The notes: generated by a model from the sequence alone, not told the origin. A stretch of DNA of 64,000 bases from Saprospiraceae bacterium (GCA_030728245.1 JANQZX010000035.1:17732-81731); one strand, 5' to 3'; shown: positions 32,001 to 40,568, numbered from the stretch's first letter. Translations and numbers: made by a program.

Positions 32001-32035
32001 ACAATTAAAAATGCTTTGAGAACATTACATTTCAT
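26042..32035 (-). CDS. Alpha-2-macroglobulin family (MG2 domain) large secreted protein
   Basis: IFSDRKIYRPGQTIFWKAIL MG2 signature; LPVMLQTNAPRFLREGDEIKYAVTLTN; terpenoid-cyclase-like helical region with PYDGNEQ in place of the thioester. Confidence 0.9.
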   Translation of the reverse strand: MKCNVLKAFLIVLPMVGLASPSNYVSPIHGFEKTPSMNYSELWKTVDSLHQNGLYREALAKVDIIYKLAKENNETDQFIKSLLYTVNYLNELEENGNILGIKRLERELLTIGFPENAIVHSILAELYANYLQRESWSLMDRKEAEGERPDDLKLWSIRHFEDVISEHYFKSVSFSIAKNFELKKIDGLFLNPAKEVYFFKTLYDFLVYRATQYFTIQESRLIKPDDVFYLQNPASLSSLETFINIDFSRADSSSFVRKALLLFQEVLTFHHLDKDPTILIDFDRQRLLFVRRNLIYTEKDVLLRKELENLIAKFPAQATTAETYYLLANEKYKQKLINESVALCEQAIKKFPKTFGAFKCNELLQSIRVKNLSLTLEDNGLPNQPILLKVTFQNIQSFKGGIVPVSFSSFQQSKLLYKEEDIQLFLRDRKPEKEALIILPKSTDYQQHVTEIPLEGLPVGHYLYVFKSDETKYSFLPFQISNIGYFVNNEGFEKVVFQFFDKNSTEPKGGTSVLAIPVRTGYFSPNAPVITFKETWKESDDQGFLSYSLPQGAFNFKIANGEDTLLIEENFYIGEKYREEISMVLKSNIFSDRKIYRPGQTIFWKAILMERNGIEKPKISANKEVTISFFDPNGSLLVQNTLLSNEMGSINGRFDIPLNLVKGNYTLVSSHGGNRESIQVEEYKRPQFEINFEKAPVGMLGDSLEVKGNAAFFNGTLIENALVKWEIYRKSFPDNWRSMRRFYTRDPGSFLSSGEGITNENGSFIIPFFAKPDISIGQDKRPAFQFEVKVTVTSPSGEIQQKTLTFNIGYSKVKLDVQIPENWDKQKGTLDWSLFLTDWNGDKVSGDVNITLVKLKAPRQHFVQRKWSFPDLPSLKTEDYIRLFPYTPCFNEDNLDSLEVLKTIYEDNLLVSGEKMLEIPMTNLDPGYYAVKIKWKDGSTVVNTKMDQKLFYLFDSELVRIPTPKWLDIHLEKDVYNLTDTLDFKIAAANEIKKVLVSFTLGEKIYKEWVNVEEVNRLKIPIAEEQAGLGKLEIMAYFQNEPIFIYKVIKVVIPEEKLKVTYQRTKEIVSPGEKVHWELNISSEKGEKWPVEAVATLFDASLESFIPHEWFFNGFGKSNYLPSYWVIPQPVIRDIYVSFQPKKLRFKTINKYYPTLNNFSFFQENTYLRGLSKRQMSMPVMAMQTLSESAIPNERIVESDMMNSSKEMVEINNLEDGPMIRNDFSESLFFMPELKSDSLGNIQFSFTMNDALTRWKFMLLAHRSDIAYGYTEKYIVSTLPVMLQTNAPRFLREGDEIKYAVTLTNTTEEDISGKVFFKAFHGETGEDWTTKVGFNYEFISVTVPAGKTIPMFLPFKIPAKVGLNSLNLLIKFTSGDFGDGIKEWIPILPSQILVTEAKPFLLRKSEKIDIIWPNKNEGNHLGIENFNLQITTHPVWIALKSLPYLMENPYDGNEQLFNKLYANVLGTHLLSKYPNISNVLNEWKNTGALDAELEKNESLKSALLKETPWVDEAKNEREQRLKIAELLDVSKMTKQVNALSNLLADRQLSNGSWSWFPGGNGHWYITQYILGGWGKLKKLGLLDPNNPQRFIDNANQFCDDQMLNYYRDIEKTKSDEVVLSDLIIHYLYTQSFFKDRVVNSQVKEALAYFDALAKKKWLTMSLLQQGQLALFWYRNGEMDMAKKVIYSLNDRAIKSKDLGMYWIMKNGFRWYENQVEIQALLIEAFAETGFMNQYLAELKLALLLNKQTNSWSTTKETADAVYALLGGGNEKLAVGEAYPVSISFEPKPNKEMKESIDLAMKSSEASTGFFQKIWKKGELSNDIKSVKIENNLSDVVWGATFLQYYKEINQIEDYNSPFLSVSRALYVKKVGSSGEVLSLVDSKNTVKIGDKLVVRLTVKADRDMEFIHLNDKRAAGFELESVLSGYVFKESLYYFESSSDVGTDFFIDFLPKGTFIIDYPVKVNAEGAFLLGTSTIQCMYAPEFGSHTKGDKIYIVK

Positions 32036-32086
32036 GATATTTTTTTTACAACTTGAATTAAATGGATAACGACGAAAAGGTTTAGA

Positions 32087-33142
32087 TTATTTATTTTTAA
32101 ACCTGTTGATGCTAACTTCTTTGCTTAAATCCCCATTTTTATATAAAAATTCAACAAAATGATTCGCCCAATACGGTGCGAGGGAGGTTCCCTTGGTTCC
32201 TAATCCGTTAAAAATGAATAATCTGGAATGGACGGGATGACGACCAATGAGAGGCCTTCTATCTTTAACCGTAGGCCGAATCCCCACCAGATGCTTTAAA
32301 ATAGCGTACTCTTGACGAATCATTTTAGCCACTTCACTGTGGAGTAAAATTTCCGAATCTTCATCGGGCAGAAAATGAGAAAATTCCCATTTATTGGTAG
32401 CACCTGCCCAAAGTACATTTTCAGAAAAAGGGGAAAGAAAAAATTTATGTTTTAAGATAATATCAAGATGAACCTTATCTATTTGCACTAAAAGCGCTTC
32501 CCCTTTGGCACCGTCTAATGGTAAAAAATTAAACCATGGATTTTGTAACATAAAATGCCCTTCACAAAAAATAATTTGTTCAGCAAATATATCTCCGTAT
32601 TGTACTCCATCTTCGGAAATTACCAAAGCCTGGTAATCAAATAATGCGTTAGTGTAAACCCCATTTTTTGTCCAATAATCCTCCGATTGTGTCAAAAAAT
32701 CATGCCATTTCACCTGACCGCCACCAATGGTTTGACCATATCCGAGCGGTTCATTATTTATCCAGTCAAACGGGGTAACATCCACAAAATCAGCAATATA
32801 ATGTTTAACTGAAGGATCTGCTGTTTTGGCAAGCCAATCATTTTGTTCTGATACTCCATGAAGGGACCTAAGAATAATTCGGGGGAAATAAAAATAGCTA
32901 TTAAGCTTCTGTTCCCATTGAAAATATTTTTTTTCAGCGAAAGGTATTAAGGTATCTACCTGCCATGATTTTATAAAATACTTCCCGGTGATGGGGTTGA
33001 TAATACCTGCCGCGACAGAGGAGGATTCACCCGGTTGACGTTTATGAATAATATGGAAATCGAGGTGTTCATCTTCTAGCGTATGAGCCAAAACAGTACC
33101 AGCTATCCCCTGACCAACAATTAAATATTTTACTTTTTTCAT
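32087..33142 (-). CDS. FAD-dependent oxidoreductase (DAO family)
   Basis: KYLIVGQGIAGTVLAHTLE dinucleotide-binding motif; VGIRPTVKDRRPLIGRHP, FNGLGTKG. Confidence 0.88.
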   Translation of the reverse strand: MKKVKYLIVGQGIAGTVLAHTLEDEHLDFHIIHKRQPGESSSVAAGIINPITGKYFIKSWQVDTLIPFAEKKYFQWEQKLNSYFYFPRIILRSLHGVSEQNDWLAKTADPSVKHYIADFVDVTPFDWINNEPLGYGQTIGGGQVKWHDFLTQSEDYWTKNGVYTNALFDYQALVISEDGVQYGDIFAEQIIFCEGHFMLQNPWFNFLPLDGAKGEALLVQIDKVHLDIILKHKFFLSPFSENVLWAGATNKWEFSHFLPDEDSEILLHSEVAKMIRQEYAILKHLVGIRPTVKDRRPLIGRHPVHSRLFIFNGLGTKGTSLAPYWANHFVEFLYKNGDLSKEVSINRFKNK

Positions 33143-33194
33143 TGAACAAAGGAACGAAAAAAAATGCCACTACGGAAAAATCAAGCTACAACAG

Positions 33195-33941
33195 TTAAGG
33201 ATTTATGGCAATAATTTGAAAGATAGGTTTTGCTTCCGAGGCATTTAATGTATTATTTATCCATATCTCCCCATTTCCAATCATAACACCTTGATAATTA
33301 TTGAATAGGTTATGTGAAAAAGTATTATTTAGTTTAGATTTAAAGGCAGTCGTGAAAATTTTATCGTACTGCAATAAAAACTGATTTTTATTCTTTAACA
33401 CTACTGAAGATTTTTCAGAAATTCTAACCTTTATTGGATAGAAGAGGTTAGCAGCCAACCATATTTTATCGCCTTTTGATATAGCTTTTTTTGCATCGTA
33501 GACAAATTCTTCCACCGCTGCATCTGAACCTACAATATGGGAATATCTTTTACCCTCTGTTCCCGCGGTAACCGACGATAAAACAGCTTTAAAAATACTT
33601 TTTACACCATTAGGCATTTTTCGCCAGCTTACTTCAAGTCTGTCCTGATCGTCAGTGAATATTTTACCTGATAATTCATCGGTGGTTTTTCCATTTAAAG
33701 AAGCCGTCAAATAAATTTCATTTCCTATCACATTGCCAGATAAAAGCACCTTGGGTTCATTGGTTATGGAACAAAAACTGCCAATAAGTTTTCCAGATTT
33801 TAGGGTATAGAAAGAAAGTTGAATACTTTTGTTATCTAATTTGCCCGTAAAATCGTACCATTGATTAAGTTCCAAATCCAGGGAAAAAGAAAAAACACTG
33901 GATTGAACTAAAAGATAAGCAACTAAAAATATTTTTTTCAT
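33195..33941 (-). CDS. Hypothetical secreted protein
   Basis: Signal peptide, no recognised domain. Confidence 0.65.
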   Translation of the reverse strand: MKKIFLVAYLLVQSSVFSFSLDLELNQWYDFTGKLDNKSIQLSFYTLKSGKLIGSFCSITNEPKVLLSGNVIGNEIYLTASLNGKTTDELSGKIFTDDQDRLEVSWRKMPNGVKSIFKAVLSSVTAGTEGKRYSHIVGSDAAVEEFVYDAKKAISKGDKIWLAANLFYPIKVRISEKSSVVLKNKNQFLLQYDKIFTTAFKSKLNNTFSHNLFNNYQGVMIGNGEIWINNTLNASEAKPIFQIIAINP

Positions 33942-33963
33942 CTGGTTGGCGTTTTTATTTAGG

Positions 33964-33971
33964 CAAAAGTA
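33964..33971 (-). promoter_or_regulatory. Candidate -7 box TACTTTTG
   Basis: CAAAAGTA on + strand, divergent from the box at 33985. Confidence 0.5.
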
Positions 33972-33984
33972 CCCTAATACATGT

Positions 33985-33992
33985 TAATTTTG
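33985..33992 (+). promoter_or_regulatory. Candidate -7 box TAATTTTG
   Basis: TAnnTTTG match upstream of ATG 34008. Confidence 0.5.
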
Positions 33993-34007
33993 AAAATATT
34001 TTATGTA

Positions 34008-34889
34008 ATGATATCACTAAAACACAAACTTGTCCTTTTTTATTTTTTATTATTGTTGACATTTTCGTCATGTTCTTTTTTAAATCAAAACGAACCTACC
34101 CCCAGTTATCTTTACATAAGCGAATTTCGTTTAAAAACACAGGTGAATCAGGGAAGTACCTCAGAAAGAATTACTGATATCTGGTTATTTAACGATACTG
34201 AATTTTTAGGTATGTTCCCCTTACCTGCAAAAATTCCATTGTTATTATATGGGGAACAAAATTTAACTATTCAAGCGGGCATAAAGGAAAATGGCATAGG
34301 AGCAACGCCTGAAAATTATCCTTTTTTCAACCCAATCAAAGTAAAGGTTAATTTAAAAGCTTTAAAAACAGATACTTTGAAGCTGGAAACCAGCTATTTA
34401 TCGACGTCGAAATTTCATTTTATAGAAAATTTTGAAAATAACACCTCTTTTTTTTCCTTTCTAGTCAGCGGATTACCAGAAAACAGGGTCTTACCATATA
34501 GCGACAGTAATGTTTTTGAGGGTAAATTTTCGGGAAAAATTCAGGTATCCAAATCTGCGCCAATAGTAACCGTGGGGTCAAACGCAAAATATAAAAATAC
34601 CTTTAATCCAGGTCAACCGGTTTATCTTGAGATGGATTATAAAGGGGAGGCACCTTGCGTTATTGGCGTTCAATTTTATGATACTGAAAATACCGAGGAA
34701 GCAGGTATAATTGTGCCTATTGCAGGATTTAAAGAATCGGCAGATTGGAAAAAAATATATTTTAACCTGGGAAGCACCCTTGCCTTAAGAAAATCGCTCT
34801 ATTATAGGGTTATTTTTAATGCCGCGTTACCAGAGGGAAAGGAAAATGCCAGTGTTCATTTTGACAATATCAAACTAATTTCTTTTTAA
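34008..34889 (+). CDS. Hypothetical lipoprotein (start corrected from 33981)
   Basis: Lipobox-type LLLLTFSSCS; -7 box overlaps the longer ORF start. Confidence 0.7.
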   Translation: MISLKHKLVLFYFLLLLTFSSCSFLNQNEPTPSYLYISEFRLKTQVNQGSTSERITDIWLFNDTEFLGMFPLPAKIPLLLYGEQNLTIQAGIKENGIGATPENYPFFNPIKVKVNLKALKTDTLKLETSYLSTSKFHFIENFENNTSFFSFLVSGLPENRVLPYSDSNVFEGKFSGKIQVSKSAPIVTVGSNAKYKNTFNPGQPVYLEMDYKGEAPCVIGVQFYDTENTEEAGIIVPIAGFKESADWKKIYFNLGSTLALRKSLYYRVIFNAALPEGKENASVHFDNIKLISF

Positions 34890-36322
34890 TGAGCAAAACA
34901 AAACAAAGGAACCTTAATAATCACACCCTCTTTTATAAATGGGCTGATTATTTTTGTGCCATGACCGCCTGGGGCCTTTTTTTTGCTTACAGAAAAATGA
35001 TGATTGAAAAGGAAGAGAACGTTTCAGTCATTTTTCAAGATATTAATTTCTGGTACGGACTGATTATTATACCCATTGGCTGGTTTCTGGTGTATTCATT
35101 ATTTGATCAATATGGCGATATACACAGACATTCCAGGTTAAAAACGCTGTCAAGAACCTTTTTTCTCTCCTTTTTTGGCGTTTTAATCCTGTTTTTTACC
35201 CTTATTCTTGATGATTTTGTTTCTAATTACACCACTTACTATCAATCATTTCTAGCCCTATTCAGTTTTCATTTTATACTTACCGTGGTTACTAGAATGG
35301 TTTTATTAACAGCAGCATCTCGTCGAATCCGTCAGGGAATGGTGAAATTTAATACCATTATTATTGGAGGTAATACAGAAGCGCTGGCTTTATATGAAGA
35401 AATAATTGCACAAAAACGTTCCTACGGTTATCATTTTATTGGATTTTTAAGAAGTAACAAAGAAAAAGTATCTCCATTAGAGGCCAAATTAAAATACCTT
35501 GGAAATATAAAAGACTTAGACAGTATTATTCAGGAATATCAAATTGAGGAGGTCATTATTGCCGTACAAACGCAGGAACACAATTTATTAAAACAACTTA
35601 TAACTGCCTTATTTGATTTCAGGCCTATATTACATGTTAAAATTATTCCTGATATGTATGATATCATGCTGGGAAGTGTTAAAATGAATCAGGTATTCGG
35701 CACGGCCCTTATTGAAATAAATCAGGAAATAATGCCACCCTGGCAAATTGCCTTCAAGCGGGTCCTGGATATTTTAGTTTCATGTGTTTCTTTACTTCTA
35801 TTATCGCCGCTCTTTGTATATCTGTCGCTAAAAGTGAAGCAATCATCAGTTGGGCCTATATTTTACAGGCAAGAAAGAATTGGCCTTCAAGGGGTACCGT
35901 TTACTATTCTCAAATTCAGATCAATGTATGAAAATGCTGAGGATAGTGGGCCTCAACTTTCCAAAGATGAAGATAGACGATGCACACCATTTGGGGCTAT
36001 TATGAGAAAATGGAGGCTCGATGAATTACCTCAGTTCTGGAATGTTCTCATTGGTGAGATGAGTTTAGTGGGACCACGCCCTGAGCGAAAATTTTATATC
36101 GACAAAATTATGGAGCAGGCACCGCATTACCGTCATCTGCTTAAAGTAAGACCCGGCATAACGTCCTGGGGTCAAGTCAAATACGGCTATGCTTCAGACG
36201 TGAATCAAATGATCCAGCGCCTTAAATATGATATCCTTTATTTGGAAAACAGATCTATTGCGCTGGATTTTAAAATTATGTTTTACACTTTGGTAGTACT
36301 CCTTCAAGGTACGGGTAAGTGA
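34889..36322 (+). CDS. Exopolysaccharide biosynthesis polyprenyl glycosylphosphotransferase
   Basis: N-terminal TMs, CoA-binding-like domain, KRVLDILVSCVSLLLLSPLF, RQERIGLQGVPFTILKFRSM, LDELPQFWNVLIGEMSLVGPRPE. Confidence 0.92.
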   Translation: MSKTKQRNLNNHTLFYKWADYFCAMTAWGLFFAYRKMMIEKEENVSVIFQDINFWYGLIIIPIGWFLVYSLFDQYGDIHRHSRLKTLSRTFFLSFFGVLILFFTLILDDFVSNYTTYYQSFLALFSFHFILTVVTRMVLLTAASRRIRQGMVKFNTIIIGGNTEALALYEEIIAQKRSYGYHFIGFLRSNKEKVSPLEAKLKYLGNIKDLDSIIQEYQIEEVIIAVQTQEHNLLKQLITALFDFRPILHVKIIPDMYDIMLGSVKMNQVFGTALIEINQEIMPPWQIAFKRVLDILVSCVSLLLLSPLFVYLSLKVKQSSVGPIFYRQERIGLQGVPFTILKFRSMYENAEDSGPQLSKDEDRRCTPFGAIMRKWRLDELPQFWNVLIGEMSLVGPRPERKFYIDKIMEQAPHYRHLLKVRPGITSWGQVKYGYASDVNQMIQRLKYDILYLENRSIALDFKIMFYTLVVLLQGTGK

Positions 36323-36325
36323 TGA

Positions 36326-37591
36326 TTATAAAGAAAAGGCTGCTTTAACCTGATCTTTATAATCTAGTTTCTCCCAGGTGAAAAGTTCCACTTCTTTTGT
36401 AATTTGTTGACCGGAGCCGTCTTTAAAGGTCAATGTTTTAACCTCGGGAATTCTTCCCATGTGACCATACGCTGCTGAGTCACTATAAATAGGATTCCTT
36501 AATTTCAATCGTTGTTCAATCGCATAAGGTCGCATATCGAAAATGCTATAAACTATATCTGCTATTTGAGCATCTGTTTTTGCTACCTTGGCTGTTCCAT
36601 AAGTATTTATGTAAATATTGGTAGGCTTAGCTACCCCTATCGCATAAGAAACCTGCACTAAAACCTCTTTACAAACACCCGCAGCCACCAGGTTTTTTGC
36701 AATATGTCTGGTAGCATAAGCAGCAGAACGATCCACTTTTGAAGGATCTTTACCACTAAATGCACCTCCACCGTGAGCACCTTTGCCACCGTAGGTATCA
36801 ACAATAATCTTTCTTCCTGTTAAACCTGTGTCTCCATGAGGTCCGCCAATAACGAACTTACCTGTAGGATTGACGTGATAGGTAATAGTTTCGGTAAATA
36901 AAGCCTGTAATTCAGGTTTTAATTTTGCCTTAACTCTTGGAATAAGTAACTGAATAACATCAGATTTAATTTTCTCTAACATTACCTGTTCATTCTCATT
37001 AAAATCATCATGTTGGGTAGAGACGACAATGCTATCAATGCGGATAGGTTTATGGTTATCATCGTACTCAATGGTAACTTGAGATTTTGCGTCAGGTCTG
37101 AGATAATTCATGGCATCGGTTGCCTTCGCCGATTTGCGAATTTCCGCCAGTTCCAATAAAATTCTGTGTGCTAAATCTAACGCTAGAGGCATATAATGCT
37201 CCGTTTCCTCGGTAGCATAACCAAACATCATACCTTGGTCACCCGCGCCCTGATCTTCATCTTTCGCTCTTTCGACACCCTGATTTATATCAGGCGATTG
37301 CTCATGAATAGCGGAAAGAACGCCACAAGAATTAGATTCAAACATATATTCTGACTTGGTATAACCAATACGTTTGATAACATCGCGAGCAATTTGTTGA
37401 ACATCAAGATATGCTTTTGATTTAACCTCACCGGCAAGAATAACCTGACCTGTAGTAACTAAGGTTTCACAAGCAACTTTCGATTGAGGGTCAAAAGCAA
37501 GAAAATGATCAACAAGTGCATCAGATATTTGGTCGGCCACTTTATCCGGATGACCTTCCGATACTGATTCTGAAGTGAAAAGATAAGCCAT
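36326..37591 (-). CDS. metK: S-adenosylmethionine synthetase
   Basis: [53 protein letters not shown]. Confidence 0.97.
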   Translation of the reverse strand: MAYLFTSESVSEGHPDKVADQISDALVDHFLAFDPQSKVACETLVTTGQVILAGEVKSKAYLDVQQIARDVIKRIGYTKSEYMFESNSCGVLSAIHEQSPDINQGVERAKDEDQGAGDQGMMFGYATEETEHYMPLALDLAHRILLELAEIRKSAKATDAMNYLRPDAKSQVTIEYDDNHKPIRIDSIVVSTQHDDFNENEQVMLEKIKSDVIQLLIPRVKAKLKPELQALFTETITYHVNPTGKFVIGGPHGDTGLTGRKIIVDTYGGKGAHGGGAFSGKDPSKVDRSAAYATRHIAKNLVAAGVCKEVLVQVSYAIGVAKPTNIYINTYGTAKVAKTDAQIADIVYSIFDMRPYAIEQRLKLRNPIYSDSAAYGHMGRIPEVKTLTFKDGSGQQITKEVELFTWEKLDYKDQVKAAFSL

Positions 37592-37634
37592 ATTACAGGT
37601 TTGTATAAATTTTATAATAGATTAAAAATATAAT

Positions 37635-37642
37635 CAAAGATA
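37635..37642 (-). promoter_or_regulatory. Candidate -7 box TATCTTTG for metK
   Basis: CAAAGATA on + strand. Confidence 0.45.
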
Positions 37643-37651
37643 GGAATATAT

Positions 37652-38275
37652 TTATTTAATGTTACAGGTAAAGAAAGATTCCCATCCTTCATTTGTCAAC
37701 ATTTTCCCTTCTAATTTATCACCAATGGCCACAGGTCCAACTCCTGCTGGGGTACCAGTGTAAATAAAATCACCCATTTGGAGCTTAAAATATTTTGACA
37801 CGTAAACAATTAAGGTCTCGAAAGAAAAAATACAATCAGCCGTATTACCTTGTTGTACTAATTCCTCATTTTTCAGCAACTGGAATTCAAAAGCAGCGGA
37901 ATTTGGGAATGCAGAAAGTGGCTTAAAGTTACCTAGCACGGCTGAATGGTCAAACGCTTTGGCAATTTCCCAAGGCAATCCTTTCGCTTTTTGTTTAGCC
38001 TGAATATCCCGGGCTGTAAAATCGATACCCAACCCAATTTCCTCAATATAATCAGAAGCAAATTGAGGTTCAATGTGCCTTCCATTTTTACCGATTTTAA
38101 TAACCACCTCTACCTCATAGTGCAAATCATTTGTAAAAGAAGGATAATAAAGAGGCTTATTGTTTATTAATAAAGCGGTTGGTGGCTTCATAAAAACAAT
38201 AGGCTCATCAGGAACTGCATTTTGAAGTTCCTTGGCATGAGCACCATAATTACGTCCGATACAAATAATTTTCAT
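37652..38275 (-). CDS. Fumarylacetoacetate hydrolase family protein
   Basis: KIICIGRNYGAHAKEL, LHYEVEVVIKIGKNGRHI, GDFIYTGTPAGVGPV. Confidence 0.9.
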   Translation of the reverse strand: MKIICIGRNYGAHAKELQNAVPDEPIVFMKPPTALLINNKPLYYPSFTNDLHYEVEVVIKIGKNGRHIEPQFASDYIEEIGLGIDFTARDIQAKQKAKGLPWEIAKAFDHSAVLGNFKPLSAFPNSAAFEFQLLKNEELVQQGNTADCIFSFETLIVYVSKYFKLQMGDFIYTGTPAGVGPVAIGDKLEGKMLTNEGWESFFTCNIK

Positions 38276-38285
38276 GATTGTAGAG

Positions 38286-39296
38286 TTACATTTTAATGTT
38301 CATAAGTCCCGCTAAGGATTTTACTTCATTCATTGTCTTCTGAGCCACTTTTCTAATCTCAGCGGAGGAATTTCTAATTATTTCCTTTACTTCCTCTTTA
38401 TTTTCATCCAATTGTTGTCGACGATCAACCATTGCAACACTTATTTCCGTTAAGGCCTCTGCAACAGTGTCCTTTAGATGGACATATTTAAGAACACCTG
38501 ACTGATAATCAGACATTAAGGAATGGTGCTGATTCATTTTATTAGCTGCTTTTAACAGTTCAAATAAGTTAATCAAACCTTGGGACATTTCTCCGGATGG
38601 CGTATCACCCGTATCTGTAACAGCCGATCGAATCTGTTTTTTAATTTTCTCCGGCGTACTGAAAACAGGAATATAGTGTTTTTCCCCTGCACTCTTACTC
38701 ATCTTTTTCATAGGGTCTGCAGGAGACATCACCTTAGGCGTTTCCGTAAATAAAGGCTCAGGCAATACAAAATATTCTTGTCCGACTTGATTATTAAAAC
38801 GCTGGGCTATATTTCTGGTAAGTTCCAAATGTTGTTCCTGATCTTTTCCAACAGGGACGAAATCAGCCTTGTAAATGAGAATGTCAGCGGCCTGCAAAAC
38901 AGGATAATCTAATAAACCCGCTGAAATAAAACCGTCGGCATTTCCCTCCTCTACTTGCTGGGTTTTATCTTTGAACTGCGTCATTCGGGTAAGTTGTCCA
39001 TAAGAAGCAAAACAGTTTAAAATCCAGGATAATTCTGCATGTTCAGGGACGAGAGATTGTACGAAAAGATTCTCCGTTTTAACTCCAGCAGCTATCAGAT
39101 TAAATATAAGCTCCCAGGTATTTTCCTGAAGCTGTTTTGGATTGTAGGGCATGGTCATAGCATGATAATCTACAACGCCATAGAAACAATCATATTTTTG
39201 TTGAATATCTACCCAATTTTTTACAGCTCCGAAATAATTTCCGAAGTGCATATCACCCGTAGGCTGGATACAAGAAAGGACTGTTTTTGTAGCCAC
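38286..39296 (-). CDS. trpS: Tryptophanyl-tRNA synthetase
   Basis: SCIQPTGDMHFGNYFGAVKNW, KMSKS motif (DPMKKMSKSAG). Confidence 0.95.
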   Translation of the reverse strand: MATKTVLSCIQPTGDMHFGNYFGAVKNWVDIQQKYDCFYGVVDYHAMTMPYNPKQLQENTWELIFNLIAAGVKTENLFVQSLVPEHAELSWILNCFASYGQLTRMTQFKDKTQQVEEGNADGFISAGLLDYPVLQAADILIYKADFVPVGKDQEQHLELTRNIAQRFNNQVGQEYFVLPEPLFTETPKVMSPADPMKKMSKSAGEKHYIPVFSTPEKIKKQIRSAVTDTGDTPSGEMSQGLINLFELLKAANKMNQHHSLMSDYQSGVLKYVHLKDTVAEALTEISVAMVDRRQQLDENKEEVKEIIRNSSAEIRKVAQKTMNEVKSLAGLMNIKM

Positions 39297-39338
39297 AATA
39301 AGAATTAAGACAATAAAAAAGAAACGAATAGAAAATTA

Positions 39339-39722
39339 TTATCTACCCGCAATGAGTGAAATCTCCACATGAACAAAACGCGGTAGCGCTGCGACTTGCA
39401 CCAATTCTCTGGCGGGAGCCGTTTCTTCTTTAAAATACTTACCATAAACGGCATTTATTTTTGAGAAATCGTTCATGTTGGTAACAAAAACAGAACATTT
39501 AAGCACATTTTCAAAGGTTAATCCTGCGGTGTGCAGAATACCCTCAAGGTTCTTTAACACCCTGTCTGTTTCAATTTCAATAGAATCAAGTACTAATTCA
39601 CCCGTTACCGGATCTAAGGCAATCTGCCCGGACACAAATAAAACATCCCCGTACCAAACAGCCTGATTATAAGGACCGATAGGTGCGGGGGCATTTTTAC
39701 TTGTTACTATAGTTTTACTCAT
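39339..39722 (-). CDS. RidA family deaminase
   Basis: APAPIGPYNQAVWYGDVLFVSGQIALDP, CSVFVTNMNDF, PARELVQVAALPR. Confidence 0.93.
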   Translation of the reverse strand: MSKTIVTSKNAPAPIGPYNQAVWYGDVLFVSGQIALDPVTGELVLDSIEIETDRVLKNLEGILHTAGLTFENVLKCSVFVTNMNDFSKINAVYGKYFKEETAPARELVQVAALPRFVHVEISLIAGR

Positions 39723-39755
39723 AGAAACAGATTTTCAATAGGAAGACGCTACTAT

Positions 39756-39950
39756 TTATTCTTCTGTCGCAGAAGCACTAAATAAACGACCTCTATAATA
39801 AAGATTACCAGTTACATCAGTGTAAGCGCGGTGACGTAGATGGGTTTCTCCTGTTACTGAACAGGTAGAAAGGGTTGGAATTTCTGCTTTGTAGTGCGTA
39901 CGACGCTTGTGTTTACGTTGCTTTGAAATTCTACTCTTTGGATGTGCCAT
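39756..39950 (-). CDS. rpmF: 50S ribosomal protein L32
   Basis: MAHPKSRISKQRKHKRRTHYKAE; adjacent to a DUF177 gene. Confidence 0.9.
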   Translation of the reverse strand: MAHPKSRISKQRKHKRRTHYKAEIPTLSTCSVTGETHLRHRAYTDVTGNLYYRGRLFSASATEE

Positions 39951-39964
39951 TTTTCAACGTTTAT

Positions 39965-39985
39965 CTGTTATCTTAACAATAACAG
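39965..39985 (-). other. Hairpin in the rpmF leader (7-bp stem, 7-nt loop)
   Basis: CTGTTAT-cttaaca-ATAACAG between the DUF177 and rpmF genes. Confidence 0.5.
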
Positions 39986-39988
39986 GAA

Positions 39989-40531
39989 TTAAGAATTTTT
40001 TTTATTATCCCAATTTTGAAGTATTTTCCAAGGGGAAAAATTTTCATCTTCAGGAGTTTCGTCAACTATTCCCTGGGAAAGGATTTTAATCATATCCATA
40101 TCACAAGGAGGATTTAAATCACTTTCACAGTCATATCTTTTAATTACTGGTATAGCCAGTAAAATATTTTCATAAATCACAGGAGCCACATTCCATACAG
40201 GCGTTTCGGGATGAAGAACGATAACATCTTCGTTTTCAATCTCCTCTGGATGCTCCATTGATTTTATCAACAACTTATAATCACCTTGCAAAGGTATTTT
40301 AATATCAGCTAAACAGCGATCGCAAGGTGCGTGCAACTCAGCATTAAGGTTAAACTGCATAATAATCAGCCCAACCCTTTTTTCTAACAATACCCTAACA
40401 CTTCCAGTGACAACATCATCGGGTGCATTTTCAAAAAAAGGAAGAAAATCACTGCCGACGGTGAAATCAAATGTATGTACCCCATCTTTAAGGCCTTTTA
40501 GGCGAATATCATAGGGAACTAAATCCTTCAT
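39989..40531 (-). CDS. DUF177 (YceD-like) protein
   Basis: CDRCLADIKIPLQGDY motif; located directly upstream of rpmF. Confidence 0.85.
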   Translation of the reverse strand: MKDLVPYDIRLKGLKDGVHTFDFTVGSDFLPFFENAPDDVVTGSVRVLLEKRVGLIIMQFNLNAELHAPCDRCLADIKIPLQGDYKLLIKSMEHPEEIENEDVIVLHPETPVWNVAPVIYENILLAIPVIKRYDCESDLNPPCDMDMIKILSQGIVDETPEDENFSPWKILQNWDNKKNS

Positions 40532-40560
40532 GTCAAAAGAACTTTTTTTTAAAACGTGCG

Positions 40561-40568
40561 CAAATATA
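40561..40568 (-). promoter_or_regulatory. Candidate -7 box TATATTTG for the DUF177-rpmF unit
   Basis: CAAATATA on + strand. Confidence 0.45.

Noticed and set aside
37592-37651. SAM riboswitch upstream of metK
   Set aside because: The upstream region is short and AT-rich, with no hairpins resembling a SAM riboswitch; only a -7 box is seen.
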